Position numbers and translations under genes: made by a program. The notes beneath the pieces were generated by a model. The model searched no databases, was not told the DNA's origin, and worked only from the letters and a program-made list of their open reading frames with translations. From NCBI RefSeq assembly GCF_944387275.1, contig NZ_CALXEG010000005.1, positions 1 through 64,000 of the forward strand: 64,000 nucleotides of DNA, given 5' to 3'. The DNA is from an uncultured Pseudoflavonifractor sp. (lineage in GTDB: Bacteria; Bacillota; Clostridia; Oscillospirales; Oscillospiraceae). Below are positions 35,501 to 43,066 of the stretch, piece after piece; position 1 is the first letter of the stretch, and every line of letters begins with the position of its first letter.

Positions 35501-35910
35501 GACATGGTGATGGCCTTACCGCCGGTCACCTCGTACAGCTCGGGGTCCACCCACTCCTTCATCTGAGGGGAGATGATGGCCGGGTTGATGGACTCGTGGG
35601 CCCCCTCAAAGGGCAGCTTGAGCACCTCTGTACTGTCAAAGCCGTACTTGTCCTGCAGCTCGCCCAGCTCATTGTAGGCCGCGTCCACCGCCAGAAACGC
35701 CACTTTGTCGGCCAGCTCTTTGGGGTCCACCTTCCACTCCAGCTGCTTGCGCACAGTGCACAGGCTCTTGTGGCCGTTGCCGCCGCTGGAGATGAAGAGG
35801 AACAGCTCGTCCACCAGCTTGCGCTTGTGGGTGGAGATGACACCGGTGCCCTCCAGGTAGTCCAGGGTCTGCAGGTTGGCCTTTACGCGCTTCTTGTGAG
35901 TATCGTTCAT
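32599..35910 (-). CDS. Tubulin/FtsZ-superfamily protein (Tubulin_2-like)
   Basis: An 1103-residue cytoplasmic protein. The N-terminal third resembles the tubulin-like Tubulin_2 family: LFLFISSGGNGHKS at 36-49 as the first nucleotide loop, and LNVIFLAGLAGGTSGGTMVD around 188-206, with GGTSGGT corresponding to the tubulin GGTGSG signature. The remaining 700-800 residues are a large, mostly helical extension with no recognised domain, rich in charged segments. It probably binds GTP and polymerises, or acts as a nucleotide-state scaffold. ATG 35910 follows AAAGGAAGG. Second gene of the operon, after the vWA protein. Confidence 0.7.
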   Translation of the reverse strand: MNDTHKKRVKANLQTLDYLEGTGVISTHKRKLVDELFLFISSGGNGHKSLCTVRKQLEWKVDPKELADKVAFLAVDAAYNELGELQDKYGFDSTEVLKLPFEGAHESINPAIISPQMKEWVDPELYEVTGGKAITMSSQSGFDSSGTAAWRQPGRVRLSQPNTIAALSTALTTAVNRLLEGKPAGMRLNVIFLAGLAGGTSGGTMVDLPFLTRQIIRNISVARYKKTGVSAYLMLPSACGSEPDQVRRDKGNRNAYAALKEIDYFMGLQSRGEVFRQQYGTFKVEISENIFDFCTLVEGVADGGVFFGDPADTARKVVANSILNMICTTEAKAGNEPFMVDSFLCNRTPISDVAVRRQSHRVFPRDANYCYNVIGYSSCVVPIDLMTVYVAKKVFDKVWEQFERCGEPDSALAERFLLEANLSPKEVKAAMRLNPMKERFTAKADEVFRVKGPYYMVNMMNEIRRVLHADGKFASYAAAKSKGLLGRNEDWARVEQLYGQLEQQVVIPMGSGLYDVYTFVIKELKRLIERNAGLLTNTEEHQALFQRSFSWSPIDLTGGKEATKVVMNYLDDLLPQKEITRKAKAFVDLLCSKKDEWTQLDPPEGKGQAAFDAAALIRQFIQDEFKQVVNDTMESFLVKLYSGNKDAKIPQLPPDQDQDGHKPLALAAETLVDKLSTQAGALLQTRAGFSLNDCGCSKYMTVPDGCRWLDKHIANYAVGHGVVDGSDSVYRSSARDEIVLYRLYVCVPAWALSWVEEAEQTYEDNPREVGLHMEHGDNGRDWSRFPNLFNQSLFHGMVPKWDMREAVLAKEAVEDLKRADELGLEVRTNPGAAGATAEYAIYLPNPGTAAGDLLAAAQLDKDQTYTMAELCTILADKEIPDSDGFPKPAMVREDLKYVNQVMTTTDNPAPADLGERLAERGLRRKMAVWTELKAAFPVVEELKALLEAHNTAAGIREKEAQRSQTFLKCLTGGLIAYDDLRACWNMELGDEKPLSGELESRLERDCKEYYAAQAFYAISDDDYERFTDALAEQKEKATDADLKAAREQREALRDYCEKLRGLKRADKELGISYAMASRDFEDKAGEELASKIRRFYDWMIDEL

Positions 35911-35979
35911 ACGGAATCCTTCCTTTCTCTCTTGTCCGATGTTGGATGTTGTGTATGGGTCACGGGGCCGGAGCGGGGT

Positions 35980-38100
35980 TCAGTCCTCCAGGGGAATCCA
36001 CTCCACCTCGATGGTCAGGCCCCTCTCGTCGTCCCGGAAAACCTCTCCGCCCAGGGCACGGCTGTCCCTGCCCAGGCGATAGGTCCTGTACTTGCGCCGC
36101 CCGCTGGTGCGGGTGACCATGCGGATGCGGTTGCTGCCCGAGGACAGCGCTCCCCTGGCCTCCTTCACCGCCTGGACGATGCGCTGCATCCCCATGCTGC
36201 CTGAGCCGGGGTCCAGGCTGTTCATGATCAGGGTGTACAGCGTGAACGAGCTGCCCCGGGGCGGGGCGATGGTCTCCACACTGTACCCGTCGCCGCAGGC
36301 GCAGGTGACGGTGAAGTCGCCGGGCAGGCGGAGGGTCCGCTGCCGCAGCACCAGAGCCGCCGCAATGAGGGCCGCCAGCACCACCAGAATCAGGGGCAGC
36401 CACACCAGCAGGCTGAAGGTGACCTCCACGGTGCCGGGGATGTCCCACACCTGCCCCAGGCTGTCCACGGCGTGGACGGTAAAGGCCGCCTCTCCTGTCT
36501 GGAGTCCCCGGACGGTAATGACGCCGCCCTCGCCGTGGGTGATGTCCAGCACTTCCTCAGGTGTCCAGGTGGCGCTCTCCACCGTCAGGGTCACATTGTC
36601 CCACCCTGCCAGGAAGCGCTCCGCCAGGTCCACGTCCACCGAGGCCCTGTGGCCCACGGACACCTGGATGGGCTCGCCGCCCATGGTGAACTCCAGGGTC
36701 TGCGCTGTGGTGCGGGCCATCTGTGCGGCGGTCACCGACGCCTCCGCCCGATACCGGCCGGGGGCGGGGACGGTGAACGTGCCCACAAGGGCGCCCGCCT
36801 CCTCGCTGTAGGCCAGGGCTATGGTCTGGCCCTCGCCCCCCGCCTCCGGTGTGACGGTGCAGGAGGCGCCGCTGAGGGCGGCATAGAACGCCTCGTCCTG
36901 GGGCTGGTCCATGTAGAGCACTGTCACCCTGAGGGCGGCACTGCCGCCCTGGATCTGGCTCTCCATCTCAAGGGTGATGCCGGTGACGGGCACCAGTGTG
37001 ACGTCGTAGGACACCGGACCCTCGGTGCCCAGGGTCCAGACGCCCTGCGCCGGGGTCATGATGGTCAGCAGGGCGTAGCCGTTGCCGCGGACAAGCCGCA
37101 CCGAGCTGCCGCTCAGGTCCACCTGGCCGCCGCTGGGGTCCCAGAGGCCCAGACCGCCGATGTCGCCGTCGGATATAATATAGATGTTGGCGCAGAAGAT
37201 GCCGGGGCTGGTCAGGTCCACGTCGTAGTAGGTCCAGCCCTCCGGCCCCGGCCCCGAGGGGCCCGTGGGCGGGACGTCCGTACCGGCGGAGCCCATCATC
37301 ATGCCGAAGATGGCGTTGTAGAAGTCGCTGACCTCCTGGCGGGAGTCGGTGATCAGATAGTTGACACGGGAGGCCCCGCCGGCGTCGTTGCTGTCGGGGA
37401 GCAGCAGGCCCTCGCCCGACTGGGTGCTGTTGGCAATGTTCCAGATCTCCGCCCGGCCCTGGTCGTTGATCCGGCCCTGGTAGTTCAGACCCACCACGTA
37501 GATCTCGCAGTCCAGCTGCCGGGCCGCCTCCAGGCCCTCGGCCATCATGGCGGCGGAGCGCTCCATCCCCTGGGCGGAGAGGGCGTCGGTATAGCCGTCG
37601 GTGAAGAGGATGATCATGTTCTTCCGGACGCCGTCCTGGGCGTTTTGGAGCATCTCAGTGCCTGAGAGCACCGCACGGCCCAGGTCTGTGGCGCCGGTGT
37701 TCACCTTATCATAGGTGATGGCGTCGATCTCGCTAGTGAGAAAGGCCACCTCCGCCTCAGTGGTCAGCTCCACCGGGATGGTCTCTGTCTGGGCCTCTGC
37801 GCTGAAGGAGATGACGCCCACCCGGGAGCACCCGCCGTCCCTGCCGGCGGCCTGTGTCATCATGCTCTCGGCGTAGAGGGAGTTGACGAACATCCCTGCC
37901 GCCGATACCGCCAGCCGCTCCGGGTCGGTGGCGTTCATGGAGCCGCTCTTGTCGATGAGCAGGGCGATGTTGTAGGGCTGGCTGCCGGTGCTCTCCGCTG
38001 CCGCCGCACAGGGCGTTCCCCATCCCAGGCCGCTCCACGCCAGGCAGAGCGCCGCGGCCAGCGCCGTCAGCGCCAGCCGCACCGTGTCTCGCTTCTTCAT
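35980..38100 (-). CDS. Secreted/transmembrane von Willebrand A domain protein
   Basis: A 706-residue envelope protein, first gene of the operon. Signal peptide 1-36 (RLALTALAAALCLAWSG), then a vWA domain at 43-270 with an intact metal site: DKSGS at 50-54, a TGATDLG threonine segment and FTDGYTDAL. Two or more Ig-like beta modules follow (about 300-560), one membrane helix (LLVWLPLILVVLAALIAAALVL, about 563-585) and a 120-residue cytoplasmic tail ending RRKYRTYRLGRDSRALGG. The topology puts an adhesion or ligand-binding module outside and a signalling tail inside. ATG 38100 follows AAAGGAGG. Divergent from a transglutaminase-like lipoprotein. Confidence 0.85.
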   Translation of the reverse strand: MKKRDTVRLALTALAAALCLAWSGLGWGTPCAAAAESTGSQPYNIALLIDKSGSMNATDPERLAVSAAGMFVNSLYAESMMTQAAGRDGGCSRVGVISFSAEAQTETIPVELTTEAEVAFLTSEIDAITYDKVNTGATDLGRAVLSGTEMLQNAQDGVRKNMIILFTDGYTDALSAQGMERSAAMMAEGLEAARQLDCEIYVVGLNYQGRINDQGRAEIWNIANSTQSGEGLLLPDSNDAGGASRVNYLITDSRQEVSDFYNAIFGMMMGSAGTDVPPTGPSGPGPEGWTYYDVDLTSPGIFCANIYIISDGDIGGLGLWDPSGGQVDLSGSSVRLVRGNGYALLTIMTPAQGVWTLGTEGPVSYDVTLVPVTGITLEMESQIQGGSAALRVTVLYMDQPQDEAFYAALSGASCTVTPEAGGEGQTIALAYSEEAGALVGTFTVPAPGRYRAEASVTAAQMARTTAQTLEFTMGGEPIQVSVGHRASVDVDLAERFLAGWDNVTLTVESATWTPEEVLDITHGEGGVITVRGLQTGEAAFTVHAVDSLGQVWDIPGTVEVTFSLLVWLPLILVVLAALIAAALVLRQRTLRLPGDFTVTCACGDGYSVETIAPPRGSSFTLYTLIMNSLDPGSGSMGMQRIVQAVKEARGALSSGSNRIRMVTRTSGRRKYRTYRLGRDSRALGGEVFRDDERGLTIEVEWIPLED

Positions 38101-38326
38101 TTCGGTTTCCTCCTTTATATTCCGCTCTCCGCGTCTCACGCTGTCTGTACTTTGTTCTTTGTCACAAAAAACGGAGTCTCCCTCCCATTGTCACGGCTCG
38201 TCCCGGAAAAAAAGATAAAATTTTTCCCCATCGCCGTGACAATCCCGCGCCTCCCCCGTTATCCTGTACAAAGGCCGGTGCCCCGGCCCATCACGCCGGC
38301 TCGCCGGCAAAAGGAGTGGATTTTTC
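38101..38326. promoter_or_regulatory. Divergent promoter region with inverted ATTGTCACGG elements
   Basis: ATTGTCACGG at 38187-38196 and its exact reverse complement at 38234-38243 flank an A/T-rich core. Each contains TTGTCA in -35 orientation for one of the two divergent genes, with weak -10-like sequences in the shared core. A related TTTGTCACAAA dyad lies at 38158-38168. The elements could be paired promoters or sites for one regulator. Confidence 0.5.
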
Positions 38327-39517
38327 ATGAAACGCATGCTTTCTTTCTCTCTCGCCGCCGCCCTCTTCCTCCCCCTGCTGCTGTGCAGCGGCTGCGCCCC
38401 CTTGGGCCTGTTCCGCTCCGGCGCTTCCCCCGCTCCCTCCCAGGCTCCCGTGCTCTCCCAGCCCACCGCCCAGCCCATCGTCTCCGACAACGCCCCCAAA
38501 CCCGATATGCGCTACTGCCGGCAGCAGCTCAGCGGAGCGGAACTGGAGCTCTATCTCCGGGTGCTGGACGCCGTCCAGAACGCGGAGCCCACCATCACCG
38601 AGACCAGCTTTGACAGAGACACCCTGAGCCGAATGGTGGACTATGTGCGCGCCGACTACCCGGAGCTCTTCTGGCTGCTGGGTACGGACACCCTCACCAC
38701 CACCATGATCGGCGGAGTCCCCACCGAGATAACCCTCACTTTCCGGTACAGCATAGACGCCGCCGACCTGCCCGCGGCCACTGCGCAGGTGGAGGCCGCC
38801 GCCCAGGAGTGTCTCAGCGGCATCGACCCCGCCTGGAGCGACTACGACAAGATTAAGGCGGTGTATGACTGGATCGTCCGCCGGACGGAGTACGACCCGG
38901 ACGCCAACGACCAGAGCCTGTACACCGTCCTGGTCAGCGGCCGCGGGGTGTGCGCCGGGTACGCCAAGGCCACCCAGTACCTGCTCAACCAGCTGGGCAT
39001 TCCCTGCACCTATGTGACAGGCACGGTCCGGGGCGCCGGCCACGGCTGGAACCTGGTGTGGGCGGAGGGCGCCTGGTACTATCTGGACCCCACCTGGGGC
39101 GACCCCCTCTTCTCCGACGGCGAGCAGGACCCGGACTACGTGTCTTATAACTACTTCTGCGTCACCACCGACGAGCTGTTCAGGACCCACACGCCGGACG
39201 ACCTCTTCCCCCTCCCCGTGTGCACCGCCACGGCCTGCAACTACTTTGTCCGCAGCGGCCTGCTGCTGGACGGGTACGACTACGACGCCGTGCTGGAAAT
39301 CCTTCGTCAGGCTGTGAACGAGGGGCGGGACGCCACGATCCGCTTCTCCTCCGCCCAGGCTCTGGAACAGGCCGACCACGCCCTAACCGGAGAGTACAAG
39401 CTCTTTGACATGCTAAAGGAGATCGACGGCGGCTCCGGCGTGCTGGACACCAGCGTGATCCACCACAGCGTGGACGAGGAGCTGAACATCTTCAACGTCT
39501 ACTTCACCTTCCGGTGA
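38327..39517 (+). CDS. Transglutaminase-like lipoprotein
   Basis: A 396-residue predicted lipoprotein: signal sequence ending LLLCSGC (lipobox Cys at residue 23), a Pro/Ser/Ala linker, then a transglutaminase/cysteine-protease-like core with the triad in GVCAGYAKA (near 210), GAGHGWNLVW (near 239) and LDPTWGDP (near 256). Such extracellular domains cleave or cross-link peptides. A C-terminal 100 residues have no assigned fold. ATG 38327 follows AAAAGGAG. Divergent from the vWA gene and sharing a symmetric promoter region with it, so a joint envelope role is possible. Confidence 0.85.
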   Translation: MKRMLSFSLAAALFLPLLLCSGCAPLGLFRSGASPAPSQAPVLSQPTAQPIVSDNAPKPDMRYCRQQLSGAELELYLRVLDAVQNAEPTITETSFDRDTLSRMVDYVRADYPELFWLLGTDTLTTTMIGGVPTEITLTFRYSIDAADLPAATAQVEAAAQECLSGIDPAWSDYDKIKAVYDWIVRRTEYDPDANDQSLYTVLVSGRGVCAGYAKATQYLLNQLGIPCTYVTGTVRGAGHGWNLVWAEGAWYYLDPTWGDPLFSDGEQDPDYVSYNYFCVTTDELFRTHTPDDLFPLPVCTATACNYFVRSGLLLDGYDYDAVLEILRQAVNEGRDATIRFSSAQALEQADHALTGEYKLFDMLKEIDGGSGVLDTSVIHHSVDEELNIFNVYFTFR

Positions 39518-39606
39518 GCCGACCCGACGGCACAGCGCAAGGAGCCACACATGGGAACGCAGACTATATCTCCAGGGACTGCCGCATATAAGAGGAGGTC
39601 ATGTTC

Positions 39607-40110
39607 ATGATGCTGAAACGGGAGCTGCTCCGGCTGGGGCTGTGCGCCGCCGCAGGGCTGGTCATCGGCCTGCTGTGCGCCGGACTCAAGGCCATGGTGC
39701 CCTGCGCCTTTTATGCCGTGGGCCTGTTCTACGGCATCCGCTTTGTGCTGCCCGCCCTGCTGGGCGCGCTCAAGACCTTCGCCAACGCGGGCATCCTGTC
39801 CATCGTGTTCAAAAATCCCATCGGTATCCTGGTCCTGGCCCTGCTCTGCCTGCTGGTAGTGAGCGTCATCATCGCCGTGGCCTGGGTCGCGGGGGTGGTC
39901 TTTGCCGCCATCCGGCTGTGGCGGGCCTGGCAGGCGGACCGGGCCATGGGTACCCCCTTCCAGCCCCGCTTTCCTCCCTCCGGCCGTTCCCGGCCCAAAG
40001 CCGGGAGCGGCGCCCAGTCCCCAGGCGGATGGGACGCCAGCGGATGGGACGCCAGCGGATGGGACTCCGGCGGAGACGGCGGATGGAACAGCGGCGGATG
40101 GGACGACTAA
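39607..40110 (+). CDS. Small membrane protein with Trp/Asp/Gly tail repeats
   Basis: A 167-residue protein with hydrophobic segments at about 8-30, 32-60 and 72-105, then a basic Pro-rich stretch and a C-terminal low-complexity tail in which GWDASGWDASGWDSGGD repeats the unit GWDxSG. Function unknown; the tail resembles repetitive ends of YgcG-like and TPM-type membrane proteins, but the homology is not established. ATG 39607 is chosen because AGGAGG is eight bases upstream; ATG 39601 is too close. Probably co-transcribed with the transglutaminase-like gene 89 bases upstream. Confidence 0.65.
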   Translation: MMLKRELLRLGLCAAAGLVIGLLCAGLKAMVPCAFYAVGLFYGIRFVLPALLGALKTFANAGILSIVFKNPIGILVLALLCLLVVSVIIAVAWVAGVVFAAIRLWRAWQADRAMGTPFQPRFPPSGRSRPKAGSGAQSPGGWDASGWDASGWDSGGDGGWNSGGWDD

Positions 40111-40156
40111 AAAACAGCAGCCCGGCAGGCCAATGGCCTGACAGGCTGCTGTTTTT
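40110..40156 (+). terminator. Intrinsic terminator
   Basis: AAAACAGCAGCC (40111-40122) pairs with GGCTGCTGTTTT (40144-40155), with an inner AGGCC/GGCCT stem and a T-run. It ends the transglutaminase unit. Confidence 0.85.
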
Positions 40157-40239
40157 GCAGGTTATAGCGTGTGTTTCAGCAGTTCATGTTGTTGTACCAA
40201 GGAAGGGACAGGCGCAAAGAGAGCCCCTGACTGCGTTGC

Positions 40240-40512
40240 TTACAGCCAGTCCTCCACCACGTCGCGCAGAGAGGCGGGGGTAACTGCATTGCGGGTCAGG
40301 AGCTCCATCAGCTCGTCGATCCGGGCGGCGCTGGTGGTGATGTTGGGCAGGTCTACGCGTTTGCCGTCAGACTCCGCGATGCCCACGCCGTAGCTCTCAC
40401 AGGCAAAGCTGCCGCCCACCTCCATCTGGTCGATCAGGATGTAGTAATCGCAGCGGACGGCCCGCCCATCCTCGCCCTGTTCCTCCCGGGTACCTACAAA
40501 CATTTCCCTCAT
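40240..40512 (-). CDS. DUF6514-like small protein
   Basis: A 90-residue soluble protein resembling DUF6514, a Clostridia family of unknown function: strands YYILIDQMEVG and SYGVGIAES, then TSAARIDELMELLTRNAVTP and the conserved-looking ending DVVEDWL. ATG 40512 has AAAGGAGG ten bases upstream; the frame is open to 40542, but that start lacks a site. A TATAAT box at 40550-40555 on the minus strand fits its promoter. Confidence 0.6.
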   Translation of the reverse strand: MREMFVGTREEQGEDGRAVRCDYYILIDQMEVGGSFACESYGVGIAESDGKRVDLPNITTSAARIDELMELLTRNAVTPASLRDVVEDWL

Positions 40513-40884
40513 CTTGCGTTTTCCTCCTTTGCTTTTACACACTGGCTACATTATATTGTACTATCCAATAATTAGAAAGGGTAATATTTCGCACTTTTCG
40601 ACCGCCCAGCCGGTATTATGTTGCCTTCCGCTGCTATCGGTAAACCTGATTCCCGCCGCGGAGGGCGAAGGCGCGCGTTTTATGGGGATTTTTGTCGAGA
40701 AAAACTTTCCCCTTACGGTATATCTTCCCTCTTGCATCGGTATATTTTCCCGGGAAATACCGGTTACTCTCTATATAAACCCCCACTTTTATTCTATTTT
40801 TTTCTATTTTTGTATATTTATATAAAATTATATAATATTAAACATTTTTGTAGAATTAAGTCATTTTAAAAGGATTTTTGACTG
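40513..40884. other. AT-rich intergenic region
   Basis: Contains the probable -10 (TATAAT at 40550-40555, minus strand) of the DUF6514-like gene with only a weak -35. The portion from about 40770 is almost pure A/T. No gene, repeat or RNA structure was recognised in the rest. Confidence 0.5.
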
Positions 40885-40926
40885 CAAAAAACGGCGCTTC
40901 CGCTCACACGGAAGCGCCGTTTTTTG
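40885..40926. terminator. Terminator of the EamA gene
   Basis: ACGGCGCTTCCG (40891-40902) pairs with CGGAAGCGCCGT (40909-40920), with AAAAAA and TTTTTT flanks, so it works on both strands. It sits just after the EamA stop codon. Confidence 0.85.
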
Positions 40927-40930
40927 TCTC

Positions 40931-41797
40931 CTATTCCGCCCTGGTGTAGAGAAGCACGCCGGCAAGCACCAACACGCCGCCCGCCGCCTGTGCCGGCCCG
41001 GGCAGCTCCCCGAACAGGGGCACTGCCAGCACGGTGGCAAACACCGGCTCGCACAGCTTGACCGCCGACACATAGGAGGGACTGAGGTATTTCAGGCTCC
41101 AGCTGAACAGGCTGTGGCCCAGCAGGGTGCACACTACCGCCAGCAGCAGGCCGATGATCCACTCCCTGGGCGGGTACCCCGCCACCGGCGTGCCGGTGAA
41201 CAGGTCCAGGACCAGCAGGGTGAGAAAGCTGGACAGGTAGGTGAAGAAGGTGTACACCGTGGTGGACATGTGGCCCCGCTCCACCCGTCCGATGAGGGTG
41301 TACAGGGCCACAAACACCGCCCCGGCCAGGCTCAGCAGGTCGCCGTACAGGGCGCCGCTGCCTCCGCCGCCGTCGGACAGGGCCAGCACCACGCTGCCGC
41401 CAAAGGCCAGGGCAATGGCCGCCACCCCCAGCTTTGGAATTTTCCCTTTCAGGAAGAGGGCAAAGCCCAGGGCGCAGAAGATGACCTCGGTGCTCACCAG
41501 CACGGTGGAGCTGGCCACCGAGGTCCACCGGAGGGACTCGAACCAGCTGGCAAAGTGGAGGGCCAGCAAGGCCCCGCTGGCGGCGCAGGAGAGGATGTCC
41601 CGCCGGTTCAGCGCCTTGAACTCTTCCCGATGCTTCAGCAGCAGCACCGGCAGCAGCAATACCACGGTCCAGCCCAGGCGGCAGGTGGCGGTGAAGAGGG
41701 AGGGCGCCTGGGACCAGCGGACAAAGAAGGAGGAAAAGGCCGCCCCCAGCACCCCCAGGAACAGCACCGCCTTGGGACTGGCGGCCAGCTTGGTCAT
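40931..41797 (-). CDS. EamA/DMT-family transporter
   Basis: A 288-residue membrane protein with ten predicted helices in two EamA repeats; the second repeat begins near DLLSLAGAVFVALYTLIGR. Family hallmarks include FFVRWSQAPSLFTATCRLGW in helix 1-2 and SPSYVSAVKLCEPVFATVLA near the end. Members export amino acids, nucleosides or other metabolites; the substrate is unknown. ATG 41797 has AGGTG eight bases upstream. Monocistronic between two terminators. Confidence 0.85.
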   Translation of the reverse strand: MTKLAASPKAVLFLGVLGAAFSSFFVRWSQAPSLFTATCRLGWTVVLLLPVLLLKHREEFKALNRRDILSCAASGALLALHFASWFESLRWTSVASSTVLVSTEVIFCALGFALFLKGKIPKLGVAAIALAFGGSVVLALSDGGGGSGALYGDLLSLAGAVFVALYTLIGRVERGHMSTTVYTFFTYLSSFLTLLVLDLFTGTPVAGYPPREWIIGLLLAVVCTLLGHSLFSWSLKYLSPSYVSAVKLCEPVFATVLAVPLFGELPGPAQAAGGVLVLAGVLLYTRAE

Positions 41798-41815
41798 AGG
41801 TCAACACCTGTTTCG

Positions 41816-41850
41816 TAAAAAATGGACGGACGCGGCTGCGTCCGTCCATT
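41816..41850 (-). terminator. Terminator of the DUF4358-MBOAT-DHHW operon
   Basis: ATGGACGGACGC (41822-41833) pairs with GCGTCCGTCCAT (41838-41849). On the minus strand it is followed by TTTTTT, 43 bases after the DHHW stop codon. Confidence 0.85.
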
Positions 41851-41892
41851 TATGATACCTTAAAATGCAGGCGCTGGCAAGGCCGCGCCAGC

Positions 41893-43050
41893 TCAGGGCT
41901 GGCGGAGGGTGAACAGGTTGGTGTCGGTGACGAAGTTAGACACGCTGTAGAGCACCACGGCCATGTCGATGTCGTTGTCCTTGATATACTGGGGGATGGA
42001 GTAGCGGTAGTAGCGCAGGTCGATGAGGTGGATCTCAGAGAAGTGCTGGGTCAGGAAGGGCACCAGGCTGTCGGTGTAGGAGTCCCGCAGGAGGAGGATC
42101 TTGGGGCCGTCCACGTTGGGGTTCTTGATGACGCCCAGGGACTGGTTGCCGCCCATGAAGAAGGTGTACTTGTCCTTGATGTCCAGGCGGTCCCAGTTGT
42201 ACAGTGCGCCCTCCTCCGGCTCGCCGGTGAACCAGGAGGTGACCTCCACGCCGGGGTCGGGGACATAGATGTCGATGTCGTCAGGCTTGACCCAGCGGAC
42301 GCCGGAGGTGGAGAACACAGTGCCGTAGAAGCTGTCGGACACGGTCTGCTTGGTGTAGCTGTCCAGGGGCACGGGCTCCATGCCCAGGGCGTTCATCAGG
42401 GAGACATAGCCGTAATAGGCGCCCAGGCTGGTCCAGTGGTGGTCGGTGCGGTAGAAGATGTCCTGGTCCCTGTGGTCCCACAGCTGCTGATAGCTGTCGT
42501 ACCAGATGGCGTCACTGCTGGCCTGGATGCCGTCGATGACCGCCTTCTGGTCGGCGTTGGGGGCGCCCTCGGGCAGCCGGTCGGCCCAGATGGACACGGC
42601 GCCGGGGATGAGGGACATGTACACCGGCACGCCGGCGTTGGCCACGAACTGGTTCACATAGCCCACGTTGGTGTCCACCCGCTTCTGGTCGGGCTGGTCA
42701 AAGCGGGTGATGAGGGTGTCCTTGTCGCAGAAGTAGACGCCGTTGTTCTCCTGCTTGCCGGACAGCCGCTCAGAGGTGGACTTGAGGGCCACCCAGTTGT
42801 CCCGCAGGATGAACTGGTCGTTGCAGTAGGTCTCAAACTGGCTCATAAAGGTGCCGTTGAAGAAGTCGCCGCTGTTCTCCACCGGCCAGGCCAGCTTGAA
42901 GTCGGAGGCCTCCAGGGTGGGCAGCTGCTGGAGGGACCGGTTCTCCAGCTCGGAGGTCTCCCGGTCGGGCGACAGGGCGGTGGCGGTGGTCAGAACGCCC
43001 AGGAACACGCAGAACAGCGCAGTGATGAAAATACAGTATTTCTTGGTCAT
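41893..43050 (-). CDS. DHHW family protein (AlgX/AlgJ-like O-acetylation partner)
   Basis: A 385-residue membrane-anchored extracytoplasmic SGNH-type protein. An N-terminal signal anchor (about 5-25) is followed by the defining YRTDHHWTSLGAYYGY motif near residue 200 and a LLLRDSYTDSLVP serine motif near 320, which together make up the catalytic set of AlgX/AlgJ-like acetyltransferases. It receives acetyl groups relayed by the MBOAT protein encoded just upstream (16-base gap) and modifies a surface polymer; the polymer is unknown. ATG 43050 follows GGAGG. Confidence 0.88.
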   Translation of the reverse strand: MTKKYCIFITALFCVFLGVLTTATALSPDRETSELENRSLQQLPTLEASDFKLAWPVENSGDFFNGTFMSQFETYCNDQFILRDNWVALKSTSERLSGKQENNGVYFCDKDTLITRFDQPDQKRVDTNVGYVNQFVANAGVPVYMSLIPGAVSIWADRLPEGAPNADQKAVIDGIQASSDAIWYDSYQQLWDHRDQDIFYRTDHHWTSLGAYYGYVSLMNALGMEPVPLDSYTKQTVSDSFYGTVFSTSGVRWVKPDDIDIYVPDPGVEVTSWFTGEPEEGALYNWDRLDIKDKYTFFMGGNQSLGVIKNPNVDGPKILLLRDSYTDSLVPFLTQHFSEIHLIDLRYYRYSIPQYIKDNDIDMAVVLYSVSNFVTDTNLFTLRQP

Positions 43051-43066
43051 GGCGATTACCTCCGGC

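Noticed and set aside
32509..36204. Long plus-strand frame opposite the tubulin-like gene
   Set aside because: Same kind of GC-codon shadow; no start signals and no similarity to known proteins.
26228..38100. Type VI secretion, CBASS or gas-vesicle assignment for the vWA-tubulin operon
   Set aside because: No sheath, baseplate, nucleotidyltransferase, nuclease or gas-vesicle protein motifs were seen; the tubulin and GTPase signatures fit none of these.
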